A stretch of 42,240 nucleotides of DNA. Source: Octadecabacter sp. GTDB taxonomy: Bacteria > Pseudomonadota > Alphaproteobacteria > Rhodobacterales > Rhodobacteraceae. The stretch covers positions 29,029 to 71,268 of the forward strand of contig JABBAI010000206.1 in the NCBI GenBank assembly GCA_018608045.1, given 5' to 3'. A program made the translations under genes and the position numbers. The notes beneath the pieces were generated by a model. It ran no database searches, was not told the DNA's origin, and worked only from the letters and a program-made list of their open reading frames with translations. Positions 8,083 to 17,176 of this stretch are shown here, piece by piece (the first letter of the stretch is position 1; the number at the start of each line of letters is the position of its first letter).

Positions 8083-9096
8083 ATGTCCGCGCGCCAAGAT
8101 TTTATTCCCACGACCGTCCATAAACGTGACGAGTTTTCTGAAACCGTGTCTGGCCATTTGGCAGGCGCTGAAAACACAAAACTTGTCCTGCGCAAACTTG
8201 ATGGCGTGCCTCTTTGGGCCAAACCCATCGCGGGCTTTCTGGCCCGAAAAGAAATCAAATCCCTGCGTATTGTGACGGGGATCGAGGGCACTCCTGACTT
8301 GATCCGCGTAGACCACGAAGGCATCCTTCGCAGCTGGTCCGAAGGCGTGCCTCTCAACCTCGCGAAACCGTCTGATCCTGCGTTTTACCGCGACGCGCGG
8401 CGCATCCTGCGTGAGATGCGCAAACGTAATGTCACGCACAATGACCTCGCCAAGCCACAAAACTGGTTGATGACGCCAGAGGGCCTCGCCTCCGTGATCG
8501 ACTTTCAACTGGCGTCTGTGCATCGGCGTCGTGGACGGCTGTTTCGCACCATGGCCTATGAAGATTTGCGCCATCTTCTCAAGCAAAAACGCAACTATGC
8601 CAGCGCACATTTGACGCCGTCCGAACACCGCATCCTGAACAGAAAATCCTTACCCACGCGCATTTGGATGGCCACGGCAAAGCCCGTTTATAACGCTGTG
8701 ACTCGTGGGCTGTTCAACTGGTCGGACGGCGAAGGAACGGGGCATCGTATTGCGAATGAAGGGCCACAAATCATCTCGGATCTGATGGCGCAGGACGGCG
8801 TGACAGGTATTGACCTCAGCCCCTTTGCCCTTTCTGCGCAGGGCACCGGAATATACGCATTCGTAGAAACAAATTTGGACGCCACCGCTGTGCGTGCGCT
8901 TATCCCGCAATCGCGGGTCGAACTGATCCAGCCCGTGCCAAAACTGCCCCGTACCGAGGTATTGGAATTGATTGCAATGAACCGATTGGACGAACTCGAA
9001 ATTGTTCTGACCCGCGAACCCTGCCTGCGCGCCATAACAGACCCGATTGTCGCCAACAGATTGAACCTGACAGACCGCCGCCTAGAAGGTCTTTAG
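8083..9096 (+). CDS. Protein-kinase-like phosphotransferase with AMP-binding-like C-terminal tail
   Basis: A 337-residue protein with no signal peptide. Its first half resembles RIO/Kdo-kinase-like phosphotransferases: a catalytic-loop motif HNDLAKPQN (residues 121-129; one residue longer between Asp and Asn than the usual HxDxxxxN), then VIDFQLAS, where DFQ stands in place of DFG, keeping the metal-binding Asp. The second half (about 225-337) contains YAFVETN and VPKLPRTEVLELIAMNRLDEL, resembling the C-terminal lid of acyl-CoA synthetases (cf. LPRTPTGK). The fusion suggests a kinase domain joined to a remnant adenylate-forming lid; substrate is unknown. Start ATG at 8083 after AGGA. Its stop overlaps the stop of the convergent pseudouridine synthase gene. 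Confidence 0.75.
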   Translation: MSARQDFIPTTVHKRDEFSETVSGHLAGAENTKLVLRKLDGVPLWAKPIAGFLARKEIKSLRIVTGIEGTPDLIRVDHEGILRSWSEGVPLNLAKPSDPAFYRDARRILREMRKRNVTHNDLAKPQNWLMTPEGLASVIDFQLASVHRRRGRLFRTMAYEDLRHLLKQKRNYASAHLTPSEHRILNRKSLPTRIWMATAKPVYNAVTRGLFNWSDGEGTGHRIANEGPQIISDLMAQDGVTGIDLSPFALSAQGTGIYAFVETNLDATAVRALIPQSRVELIQPVPKLPRTEVLELIAMNRLDELEIVLTREPCLRAITDPIVANRLNLTDRRLEGL

Positions 9097-9740
9097 AACG
9101 GTGCCCTCGCGCGGAATTTAACACCTTCGCCCCCATCGGGGTGGCGCAGGCGCAGTTCTTCGGAATGCAGCATCAAGCGATCAAAATCCCGCGCGGGACC
9201 ATTCGCATAGAATGGATCACCCAAGATCGGATGGCCCATCGCCAACATATGCACCCGCAGCTGGTGGCTTCGCCCCGTCTTGGGCATCAATCGCACACGG
9301 GATTCCGCTCCTTCACTGCGCAACACGCGCCAATCTGTTTGCGCGGACTTCCCCGTTTCATGGCAGACCTTTTGCAGCGGGCGGTTTTCCCAATCGACGA
9401 TCAACGGTAGATCAACGGTGCCTGTTTTAGGCTCTAACTTACCCCAAACACGGGCAACGTAGGTCTTCTTGGTGTAGCGTTTTTCAAATTGCAGCCCGAT
9501 ATGGCGCTGTGCGTGAGGCGTCAGCGCAAACACTATCACGCCAGATGTATCGCGATCAAGGCGGTGCACCAATAACACCTGCGGAAACGCATCCTTTAGA
9601 CGCGCGATCAAACAATCAGCAAGATGCGGGCCTTTGCCCGGCACGGACAGCAAGCCAGCTGGTTTGTTGATGATAAGAATTTCGTGATCCGCATGGATAA
9701 CATCAAGCGGCACGTCGGGTGGATTGTAGTCACTGCTCAT
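9093..9740 (-). CDS. RluA-family pseudouridine synthase
   Basis: A 215-residue enzyme converting uridine to pseudouridine in rRNA and/or tRNA. The catalytic motif HRLDRDTSGV (Asp62) is intact and the C-terminal GRSHQLRVHM motif is present. It lacks an N-terminal S4 domain, so it is of the short RluA/TruC-like type (E. coli RluA modifies 23S U746 and tRNA U32; the target here is not determined). The ATG at 9740 overlaps the rarD stop as ATGA, which indicates translational coupling and sets the start in preference to the upstream frame. Its last base pairs overlap the convergent kinase-like gene. Confidence 0.92.
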   Translation of the reverse strand: MSSDYNPPDVPLDVIHADHEILIINKPAGLLSVPGKGPHLADCLIARLKDAFPQVLLVHRLDRDTSGVIVFALTPHAQRHIGLQFEKRYTKKTYVARVWGKLEPKTGTVDLPLIVDWENRPLQKVCHETGKSAQTDWRVLRSEGAESRVRLMPKTGRSHQLRVHMLAMGHPILGDPFYANGPARDFDRLMLHSEELRLRHPDGGEGVKFRARAPF

Positions 9741-10627
9741 CCCTTGCGGCCCCGAAACATCGCGAATGTATACAGTGCCAATGCGGCCCAAATCATCGGA
9801 AACGCGATTGCGCGGGCTTCTCCGAAGGGTTCCTCAAACACGAACACTGCGACCAGCATAATCATCGTCGGGGCGATGTATTGCAGGATGCCGATGGTTG
9901 TCAGTCGCAGACCCTTGGCGCCATTTGCGTACAACATCAACGGCACGGCCGTGACCAATCCACAGCCCATCAACAACCACATGTCAAAGGTCACAGGCAC
10001 GAAATGCCCACCACCCGTGACCGACAAATAGATCAAATATGCAACCGCGAACGGGGTCAGGATCAGCACCTCAAGAAGAAACCCCTGATTGGGGCCGATC
10101 GGCAGGGAGCGTTTGAAATACGCATAAAAACCCCACGACACCGTCAGCGCCAAAGCGGGCCACGGCAGTGATCCATTTTCAAACGTCAGAACGAGCACCG
10201 CCACCAACGCAAGCGAAACTGCCGCCCACTGCAGGCGGTTCAATTTTTCGCCCAGCAACACATATCCCAAAAAGACAGAAAACAGCGGATTGATATAATA
10301 CCCGAGTGCGGCGTCCAACGTGCGGTCCACCGCAATCGCCCAAACATAAACACCCCAGTTGACCGACACCAACGCCGCAGTGACCATCCCCATAGCCAGG
10401 CAGCGCGGATCGCGCAAAATGCGCCCGATATCGGATGTGCGACCCAATAGGATCAACACAAGCCCGGCCACGGGCAGCGACCAAATTACACGGTGCGCCA
10501 CAACTTCGACGGCAGGCATATGGGCCAACATCTTCATATACAGAGGCAGGAATCCCCACAGCAGATAGGCCGATAGCGCAAAGCCGAAACCGCGCAGGGT
10601 GTCTTCATTTTGGGTTGGTTTCATCAT
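9737..10627 (-). CDS. rarD: EamA-family transporter RarD
   Basis: A 296-residue inner-membrane protein with about ten hydrophobic segments, two EamA repeats. The N-terminus GFGFALSAYLLWGFLPLYMKML and the downstream WSLPVAG and GYYINPLFSVFLGYVLLGEKL segments are typical of RarD (chloramphenicol-sensitivity protein family); the transported compound is unknown. Start is uncertain: ATG at 10627 (MMKPTQNED) is preferred over an upstream TTG at 10675, but neither has a strong ribosome-binding site. It is coupled by ATGA to the following pseudouridine synthase gene and follows the small membrane gene in the same direction. Confidence 0.88.
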   Translation of the reverse strand: MMKPTQNEDTLRGFGFALSAYLLWGFLPLYMKMLAHMPAVEVVAHRVIWSLPVAGLVLILLGRTSDIGRILRDPRCLAMGMVTAALVSVNWGVYVWAIAVDRTLDAALGYYINPLFSVFLGYVLLGEKLNRLQWAAVSLALVAVLVLTFENGSLPWPALALTVSWGFYAYFKRSLPIGPNQGFLLEVLILTPFAVAYLIYLSVTGGGHFVPVTFDMWLLMGCGLVTAVPLMLYANGAKGLRLTTIGILQYIAPTMIMLVAVFVFEEPFGEARAIAFPMIWAALALYTFAMFRGRKG

Positions 10628-10706
10628 GGCTGCATCAGCATGGTTTGCAGCCCGATGGTCAAGCCTTTGCCGCAACCGCGCGCCATTCTATTTTGTGCCC
10701 CGAGGA

Positions 10707-10922
10707 TCACGAATTCAGATAGCCACCGACAATCGCGATGAACGCACCTATATGAACCACCATAATTGCGCGGTCTTTCCACATTACACCGACGACGAAC
10801 CACAGCGCAATCCCCACCACAAACGCGAGGATATTCCATGGCACGACGTTGAGCCCCGTCAGCCCATACCCAATCAGCTGGATCACAGTCGCGATCCATT
10901 TCACCACATCTACGCGTGCCAT
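10707..10922 (-). CDS. Small membrane protein of unknown function
   Basis: A 71-residue protein with two hydrophobic segments (about 9-47, with a glycine turn, and 52-69) and a cytoplasmic-type N-terminus MARVDVVKW. I recognise it only as a small conserved-looking protein found next to such flavoprotein genes in Rhodobacterales (possibly DUF6552-like; not verified). AAGG lies 9 bases before the ATG, and the gene begins 4 bases after the flavoprotein stop, so the two are surely cotranscribed and probably coupled. Confidence 0.7.
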   Translation of the reverse strand: MARVDVVKWIATVIQLIGYGLTGLNVVPWNILAFVVGIALWFVVGVMWKDRAIMVVHIGAFIAIVGGYLNS

Positions 10923-10926
10923 GGGA

Positions 10927-13365
10927 TCAGACCTTCACGCGTTCGGATTTGGGATCATACATCGGCCTAAGCGATGCTTCGGCCTTAACCTTGGTGCCCA
11001 TCACATCGATCTCATACGTCGATGCCAGAATATCTGCGGGTTTTTCACCCTTACATGGCACGTAACCTAGGCCCATTGCGCCGCCCAGACTGTGCCCATA
11101 AGCGCCAGATGTCAGGAAGCCGACCAATTCACCGTCCCGCAAGATCGGCTCATTATGGTACAACAATGGCTCTGGATCGGTCAGCTTGAATTGCACCATG
11201 CGCATGTCCAGACCGGATTCCTGCTTGTCCAAAACCGCTTCGCGACCGATGAAATCCGGCTTGTCCTTTTTGACGGCAAAGCCGAGGCCCGCCTCCATCA
11301 CGTGATCTTCGCAGGTGATGTCATGGCCAAAGTGGCGGAACCCCTTTTCGATACGGCAGGTGTCCATCATGTGCATCCCACACATCGTCAGACCCATATC
11401 CTGCCCTGCCGCGTGTAGGGTTTCAAATACGTGACCCGCTTGATCCGCACTGACGTAAACTTCCCAACCCAGTTCCCCGACATAGGTCACACGGTGAACA
11501 CGGGCTATGCCCATACCCAATTCAACCTCTTGCGCTGTGCTGAACGGGTTTACGTCGTTGCTGAAATCCGCAGGTGAAACTGCTTGAAGCAATTTACGGC
11601 TATTTGGTCCCATCACGGCCAAAACGCCCTCACCGGCTGTGACGTCCGTTATGACCACGTTGAAATCATGCGCGTTGCGTTCCATCCACGTCTGATCCGC
11701 CAGACGCGTCGCCGCAGGGGTCACCACCAGATAGGCGGTTTCCGACATGCGCGTGACAGTCACATCCGCTTCGATACCGCCGCGATTGTTCAAGAACTGA
11801 GTATAGACAATCTTGCCGACCGGAACCGAATAATCGCCTCCGCCCACGTAGTTCATGAAGCGTTCAGCGTCCCGTCCTTCGACCCTAATCTTGCCGAAAG
11901 ACGACATATCATACATGCCAACATTTTCGCGCACGGCCCTGTGTTCGGCGGCGACGTTGTCAAAGAAATTCTGCCGTTTCCAAGAATACTCGTACTCTGG
12001 CGTTTGCCCGTTTTGGACAAACCAGTTGGCACGTTCCCAGCCCGACAACTCCCCCATCACCGCACCATGCTGCAACAGGTGATGATGGAACGGCGTGCGA
12101 CGAACACCGCGTGCAGTGGCTTTCTGGCGATACGGGTAATGGTCCGCATAAAGCAGGCCGAGTGTTTCCTTTGACCGTTCCATCAGGAACGTCTTATTGC
12201 CCATAAAAGGCTGCATCCGGCTGATGTCTACATCACCCAGATCGAACGGCTTTTCGCCCGCATCCATCCACTGCGCAAGCGCCATTCCCGCACCACCAGC
12301 CGATTGAATACCGACCGAGTTAAACCCTGCAGCAACCCAAACATTATCCATCTCTGGCGCAAGGCCAAGGTGATACGCATCATCAGGCGTGAAAGATTCC
12401 GGTCCATTAAAGAACGTGTGAATACCCGCTTCGGCCAGCATCGGCATGCGTTCAACCGCGTTCTCAAGGATCGGTTCAAAGTGGTCGAAATCCTCGGGCA
12501 GTTGATCAAATTCGAAGTCATTGGGGATCGGCCCCCACGGCTTTGATACAGGCTCGAACGCGCCCAAAAGCATCTTGCCCGCATCTTCTTTGTAATAGGC
12601 ACATTCATCTGGCACCCGCAGCACAGGCATTTGCGTCAGCCCCTCAATCGCCTCGGTTACGATATAGAAATGCTCACACGCCTGAAGCGGCACATTAGTG
12701 CCCAGCATCTTGCCGACCTCACGGCCCCACATACCCGCACAGTTAACGACGTGGTCACATTCAATCGTGCCGCTGCCGTTATCGTCTTCCCAGTTCACGC
12801 CCGTAATGCGCTTGCCGCTCCGCACCACGCCTGTCGCCTTCACGCGTTCCTTCACAACTGCGCCGCGTTGTTTCGCGCCCTTGGCCAATGCCAGCGCAAT
12901 ATTGGCAGGATCGCCTTGACCGTCTTTGGGCAAGAACACCCCACCAACAACACCGTCGATGTTGAGGTGCTCGTATTTCGCCTTCACCTCGCTTGGTGAA
13001 ATCTCCTCTACGTCCACACCGAACGCACGTGCCATGGCGGCTTGGCGGTAGATTTCTTCTTTGCGTTCCTCGGTCAGCGCGACGGTTATCGACCCACAGC
13101 GTTTGAACCCTGTCGCAACGCCTGTTTCTTCTTCCAGCGTGCCGTAAAGTTCTTGGCTATACTTGGCGAGCTTTGTCATATTCTGCGTCGCGCGCAGCTG
13201 CGCAATCAGACCCGCCGCATGCCATGTCGTGCCAGACGTCAGCTGCTTGCGTTCAAGCAGGACAACGTCTTTCCAACCCAGCCTGGTCAAATGATATGCC
13301 ACAGAACACCCGATGACGCCGCCACCAATAATAACAACGCGTGCTTTTGTAGGAAGATCAGCCAT
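10927..13365 (-). CDS. FAD-dependent oxidoreductase with GcvT folate domain (dimethylglycine/sarcosine dehydrogenase type), copy 2
   Basis: An 812-residue enzyme. An N-terminal DAO Rossmann domain (VVIIGGGVIGCSVAYHL, residues 10-26) is followed by GTTWHAAGL, where His49 corresponds to the histidine that carries covalent FAD in mammalian dimethylglycine and sarcosine dehydrogenases. The FAO_M linker (about 370-430) and GcvT/GcvT_C domains (about 435-800, with YVGELGWEVYVSADQ) follow, the latter binding tetrahydrofolate to capture the removed methyl group as methylene-THF. GTTWH is closer to sarcosine dehydrogenase, but the substrate is not proven. ATG at 13365 is set by AAGGAG, which overlaps the stop of the preceding methyltransferase gene. 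It lies 10 bases downstream of that gene, so it is in the same operon. Confidence 0.93.
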   Translation of the reverse strand: MADLPTKARVVIIGGGVIGCSVAYHLTRLGWKDVVLLERKQLTSGTTWHAAGLIAQLRATQNMTKLAKYSQELYGTLEEETGVATGFKRCGSITVALTEERKEEIYRQAAMARAFGVDVEEISPSEVKAKYEHLNIDGVVGGVFLPKDGQGDPANIALALAKGAKQRGAVVKERVKATGVVRSGKRITGVNWEDDNGSGTIECDHVVNCAGMWGREVGKMLGTNVPLQACEHFYIVTEAIEGLTQMPVLRVPDECAYYKEDAGKMLLGAFEPVSKPWGPIPNDFEFDQLPEDFDHFEPILENAVERMPMLAEAGIHTFFNGPESFTPDDAYHLGLAPEMDNVWVAAGFNSVGIQSAGGAGMALAQWMDAGEKPFDLGDVDISRMQPFMGNKTFLMERSKETLGLLYADHYPYRQKATARGVRRTPFHHHLLQHGAVMGELSGWERANWFVQNGQTPEYEYSWKRQNFFDNVAAEHRAVRENVGMYDMSSFGKIRVEGRDAERFMNYVGGGDYSVPVGKIVYTQFLNNRGGIEADVTVTRMSETAYLVVTPAATRLADQTWMERNAHDFNVVITDVTAGEGVLAVMGPNSRKLLQAVSPADFSNDVNPFSTAQEVELGMGIARVHRVTYVGELGWEVYVSADQAGHVFETLHAAGQDMGLTMCGMHMMDTCRIEKGFRHFGHDITCEDHVMEAGLGFAVKKDKPDFIGREAVLDKQESGLDMRMVQFKLTDPEPLLYHNEPILRDGELVGFLTSGAYGHSLGGAMGLGYVPCKGEKPADILASTYEIDVMGTKVKAEASLRPMYDPKSERVKV

Positions 13366-13375
13366 CTGCGGCTCC

Positions 13376-14254
13376 TTAGACGATTGAATGCCCTGCCGCG
13401 CGCAGGCGGTTGGCGATTTCGGAAATATGTGCGGGGCTGACTTCGCAACAGCCCCCAATAATCGTGGCCCCGTGATCGACCCAACGCATGGCATAATCCG
13501 CATACATTTCAGGTGTGAAATCACGGCGCATCGTCAGGGCATCCACCGTCGGCTTGTCCCCAAGAAACCCGTCACTGATTTTTTCAAATCCGTTGGCATA
13601 AGCACCATAAGGTTTGCCACTGGTCGCTAAAACATCGAGGGCGGCGAGTATGACCTCTGGCGTAGAACAATTGACCATAACCACGGCTGCATCATGTGCC
13701 GCAGCGACAGCATCGGCCAAAGGTTCACCAGACCGCAGTTTTGTGCCGTCCGTATCATCCACAGAAAACGCCACCCAAATGGGTTTGCCCGCCACCTTCG
13801 CGCCTTCAATGATGGCATGGGTATGCGCGACGGACACGACGGTTTCACACTGGATCAGATCGACATGCGGTCCGATATGTTTCGCAACCTCAGAAAACAG
13901 CGCGACAGAGGCATCATGGTCCGGCATGACATCCGCGCGGTAACTGGCACCAAGGGGGCCGATGGACCCTCCGATGCGCGCCGCACCTGCCCTTTTGACC
14001 TCAGCTATCGCGAGCCCATGAAGCTGTTCAAATTGGCCCTCCATCTCAGTACCGGCCAGACGGTCATGATGGATCGCATAGGTGTTCGTCGTCGCAATCG
14101 TGGCACCAGCCGCAGTAAAATCACGGTGGATTTCCGCAACCAGACCAGGGTGATCGACCATGACCTGTGTGGACCACAAAGGTGTTGGACGGTCACCAGC
14201 GCGGTGGACCAATTCCTGCCCCATGCCGCCATCCAAAAGGGTAATGTCAGTCAT
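13376..14254 (-). CDS. Homocysteine S-methyltransferase family protein (betaine-homocysteine methyltransferase-like)
   Basis: A 292-residue zinc enzyme of the Hcy-binding domain family, transferring a methyl group to homocysteine to make methionine. The N-terminal LLDGGMGQEL and the zinc ligands are visible: Cys196 in VNCSTPE and Cys269-Cys270 in IGGCCE. Between two demethylating flavoproteins the likely donor is glycine betaine (or another N- or S-methyl compound), giving dimethylglycine for the neighbours; S-methylmethionine is an alternative donor used by relatives. The ATG at 14254 overlaps the upstream flavoprotein stop as ATGA, fixing the start and implying coupling. Confidence 0.9.
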   Translation of the reverse strand: MTDITLLDGGMGQELVHRAGDRPTPLWSTQVMVDHPGLVAEIHRDFTAAGATIATTNTYAIHHDRLAGTEMEGQFEQLHGLAIAEVKRAGAARIGGSIGPLGASYRADVMPDHDASVALFSEVAKHIGPHVDLIQCETVVSVAHTHAIIEGAKVAGKPIWVAFSVDDTDGTKLRSGEPLADAVAAAHDAAVVMVNCSTPEVILAALDVLATSGKPYGAYANGFEKISDGFLGDKPTVDALTMRRDFTPEMYADYAMRWVDHGATIIGGCCEVSPAHISEIANRLRAAGHSIV

Positions 14255-16698
14255 GCGCGGATTCTTTCGTTCTTGGGATCCCAAAGGGGTTCGTCTGCCT
14301 GCACAACCGCCTTGTGACGTGTGCCGTAGACATCGACCTCAAGCTCGGTTCCTGCGTCCAGCAAATCGGCTCTGATCATGCCCAACGCGATACATTTTTC
14401 TGTGCGATATCCAATTGCGCAAGACGTGACTTCTCCGACGATCTCATCGCCATGCCAGACGGGGGCCATGTAGGGTGCATCCCTCTCGCCGGCCTCCATG
14501 GTCATCGTAACAAAGCCCTTTTTGCGGCCCTGTTGTTGCTCCGCCAGCAAGGCTGCTTTGCCGGGGAAATCCTGTGGCTTGTCAAACTTGATAAAGCGGC
14601 TCAATCCACCCTCAATCAAGGAATAATCTGTCGAAAGGTCACCCTTCCAAGCACGGTAGCCTTTTTCGATCCGCATAGAGTTGAGGGCATACATACCGAA
14701 TGGCACAGCCCCTGCAGCCAGCACCGCATCGTAAAGTGCAAGCATATCTGCATTCGCCCCGTGGATTTCCCAGCCAAGTTCACCCGCAAAAGACACCCGC
14801 GCCAACGCGCAGTCCGTCCCTGCAACCTTAGCAGCCTGAATAGACAGCCAAGTCGCTGAAAAATCCGCCTCTGTACCCATCGCCTCGAACAAATCGCGCG
14901 CCTTGGGGCCTGTCACGATCAGCGTGGAATATTCGGTTGTATGGTCGCTCAGGCTCAACCCGTCGGGCAGATCGTTGTTCAACACCTCGAAATCATGCCA
15001 CTGCGCAGATGCCGCCGTGATCAATGTAAAGAAATCCTCGCCATGGCGCATGACCGACATCTCGGTCAAAATCCGCCCGCGACTGTCCGCAAAATACGCG
15101 AGGTTCATACGACCAATCTTAGGCAAACCACCCGTAATCTTACCGCGCAGGTAGTCCGCAGCGCCGTCGCCCGACAGATTGAACCGCGAAAACCCCGGTA
15201 AGTCCAAAACGCCGACGCCGTCGCGCACGGCCTCGACCTCACGCTTGATCGCGGCTTCCCATGGGCCTTCGCGGTCCCACGTTTGCGTTGACTCCTCGGA
15301 CGTATCTTCGCCGTCTTTCGCAAACCAGTTGGCGCGTTCCCAACCGTTATAGGCCCCCATCTGGCCGCCCAGCGCACGCACTTTTGCATCAACAGGTGAT
15401 AGCTTTTTGTCCCGCCCCGCAGGCCATTCGTGATGGGGGAAATGCATCGCGTATTCGTGGCCGTAGGTTTCTAGCGCCTTGGCAAGGCAATGATCGTGAT
15501 CGGTGTAATCAGTGTAGCGGCGCGGATCGACGGACCACATATCCAGCTCGGTTTCGCCGTGCATAATCCATTCAGCCATGACCTTACCCGCACCGCCCCC
15601 TTGGGCGATCCCGAAGGTAAAGGAATGACATTCAAACGCATTTTTAACACCGGGCATGGGGCCAACCATTGGCAGCCCATCAGGCGCATAGGGAATCGGG
15701 CCATTGATGTTGCGACCGATACCAGCCGTGCCCAAAACAGGCACCCTTTCCATCGCGTCCTCGATGTAGAATTCCAGACGGTCCAGATCATCTGGATACA
15801 GCTGGAACGAGAAATCTTCCGGCATCGGATCTTGCGGTGTCACCCACGCCGCCTGACAGTTGCGTTCATACGGACCAAGGTTCAGACCGTTTTTGTCCTG
15901 TCGCAGATAATACGAAATATCCACATCACGCACCAACGGCACCTTGCGGCCCGTTTCTTTGGTCCACGCCGCCAATTCGGGGATTTCTTCGGTCAGGAAA
16001 TACTGATGGGACATGACCACCATGGGCACCGTGCGACCACCAAACGGTTTAAACATTTCACCAACGCGTTGCGCATAATAACCCGCACAGTTGACGACAA
16101 ATTCAGCGCGAATTTCGCCTTTGTCGGTCTTCACGATCCACTCATTGCCATCGCGATCAATGCCTGTCACCGGACAGAACCGTTCAATATGTCCACCCGC
16201 AGCGCGCGCGCCTTTGGCAAGCGCTTGGGTCAATTGCGCGGGGTCAATGTCACCATCCAGCGGGTCCCACATCCCCCCCGTCAGATCATGCGTTTCAAGG
16301 AAAGGATGATGTTCCTTCAACTCGTCATTCGTCAGAATATCCATCTGCAAACCCTGATACCGGGCCTGACCTGACACCTTTTCAAATTCCTGCATACGTT
16401 CTTTGGTGTGGGCCAGACGCAGCGATCCCGTAACGTGATAGTTCATCGGGTAATCGACGTCTTCCGCCAAGCCGCGATACAGTTCCAATCCATAGCGCTG
16501 CATGTTCATCACGGCCCAGTTGGGGGCAAAGTTCGGGCAGTTGCCTGCGGCATGCCACGTGGATCCGGCGGTCAATTCGTTCTTTTCAAGCAGCACGCAA
16601 TCTGTCCAACCCGCGCGTGCAAGGTGAAACAGGGTCGATGTACCGACGACACCGCCACCGATGATGACCACGCGGGCCGTAGTTGGAAAATCTGCCAT
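14251..16698 (-). CDS. FAD-dependent oxidoreductase with GcvT folate domain (dimethylglycine dehydrogenase type), copy 1
   Basis: An 815-residue paralogue of the other flavoprotein, with the same order: DAO Rossmann domain (VVIIGGGVVGTSTLFHL), covalent-FAD-type histidine His49 in AGSTWHAAG, FAO_M linker, then GcvT and GcvT_C (SFAGELGWEIHGANADML). AGSTWHAAG matches the dimethylglycine dehydrogenase form. It would N-demethylate a methylated glycine or related amine, passing electrons through ETF to the quinone pool and the methyl group to tetrahydrofolate. The two copies differ greatly after the FAD site (NCPNFAPNW versus LIAQLRATQ), so they probably use different substrates. Start ATG at 16698 follows GGGAGC, 11 bases after the GFA-protein stop. 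Confidence 0.93.
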   Translation of the reverse strand: MADFPTTARVVIIGGGVVGTSTLFHLARAGWTDCVLLEKNELTAGSTWHAAGNCPNFAPNWAVMNMQRYGLELYRGLAEDVDYPMNYHVTGSLRLAHTKERMQEFEKVSGQARYQGLQMDILTNDELKEHHPFLETHDLTGGMWDPLDGDIDPAQLTQALAKGARAAGGHIERFCPVTGIDRDGNEWIVKTDKGEIRAEFVVNCAGYYAQRVGEMFKPFGGRTVPMVVMSHQYFLTEEIPELAAWTKETGRKVPLVRDVDISYYLRQDKNGLNLGPYERNCQAAWVTPQDPMPEDFSFQLYPDDLDRLEFYIEDAMERVPVLGTAGIGRNINGPIPYAPDGLPMVGPMPGVKNAFECHSFTFGIAQGGGAGKVMAEWIMHGETELDMWSVDPRRYTDYTDHDHCLAKALETYGHEYAMHFPHHEWPAGRDKKLSPVDAKVRALGGQMGAYNGWERANWFAKDGEDTSEESTQTWDREGPWEAAIKREVEAVRDGVGVLDLPGFSRFNLSGDGAADYLRGKITGGLPKIGRMNLAYFADSRGRILTEMSVMRHGEDFFTLITAASAQWHDFEVLNNDLPDGLSLSDHTTEYSTLIVTGPKARDLFEAMGTEADFSATWLSIQAAKVAGTDCALARVSFAGELGWEIHGANADMLALYDAVLAAGAVPFGMYALNSMRIEKGYRAWKGDLSTDYSLIEGGLSRFIKFDKPQDFPGKAALLAEQQQGRKKGFVTMTMEAGERDAPYMAPVWHGDEIVGEVTSCAIGYRTEKCIALGMIRADLLDAGTELEVDVYGTRHKAVVQADEPLWDPKNERIRA

Positions 16699-16709
16699 TG
16701 GTATGCTCC

Positions 16710-17096
16710 CTAGAGTGTGTCGAACTGCGGAACATCGTCCGCAATGGTGTAATAATCGCCCTTGGTGGCGACAAATATATGCTTGTCAGTGGTCAGGCCT
16801 GTGGCCCCATCGATCGTGCCCGACATGACGGACACGCGCCCATCATCGTCATCGTGGCGCCAAAACAGCGATGACCCGCAGCGATTGCAAAACCCTCTCT
16901 CAGCCTTGGGCGATGATTGATACCACGCCAGCGTCTTGTCCGCGGTGAAGGCTATCTGATCAGGATCAACTTGGGTTGCCGAAACATGATGCCCGCTTGT
17001 CTTGCGGCACTGATTGCAATGGCAGGCGACTGAAGGCCGCAAAGGCCCCGTCAGGGTATAGGAAACGCCTTTGCACAGGCATGATCCGGTCTTCAT
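16710..17096 (-). CDS. GFA-family (glutathione-dependent formaldehyde-activating-like) zinc protein
   Basis: A 128-residue protein with the full GFA zinc-ligand pattern: Cys6 and Cys8 (CLC), Cys25, Cys27 and Cys30 (CHCNQC) and Cys70, Cys73 (CNRCGS). The family was named for accelerating formation of S-hydroxymethylglutathione from formaldehyde and glutathione, although that role is disputed for many members. Placed first in front of N-demethylating flavoproteins, which can release formaldehyde, a formaldehyde-handling job is a reasonable inference. The ATG at 17096 has GGAGG 7 bases upstream; the longer frame upstream has no such site. Confidence 0.85.
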   Translation of the reverse strand: MKTGSCLCKGVSYTLTGPLRPSVACHCNQCRKTSGHHVSATQVDPDQIAFTADKTLAWYQSSPKAERGFCNRCGSSLFWRHDDDDGRVSVMSGTIDGATGLTTDKHIFVATKGDYYTIADDVPQFDTL

Positions 17097-17176
17097 GTCG
17101 AAGCCTCCGGTTGGGGCGCTAGGCCCAGTAAAACAGCCCAAAACAGCGCAAATATGATCCATGCATCAAACGTCAT

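Noticed and set aside
13366-13524. Upstream extension of flavoprotein copy 2
   Set aside because: It overlaps the coding end of the homocysteine methyltransferase; AAGGAG before 13365 fixes the start.
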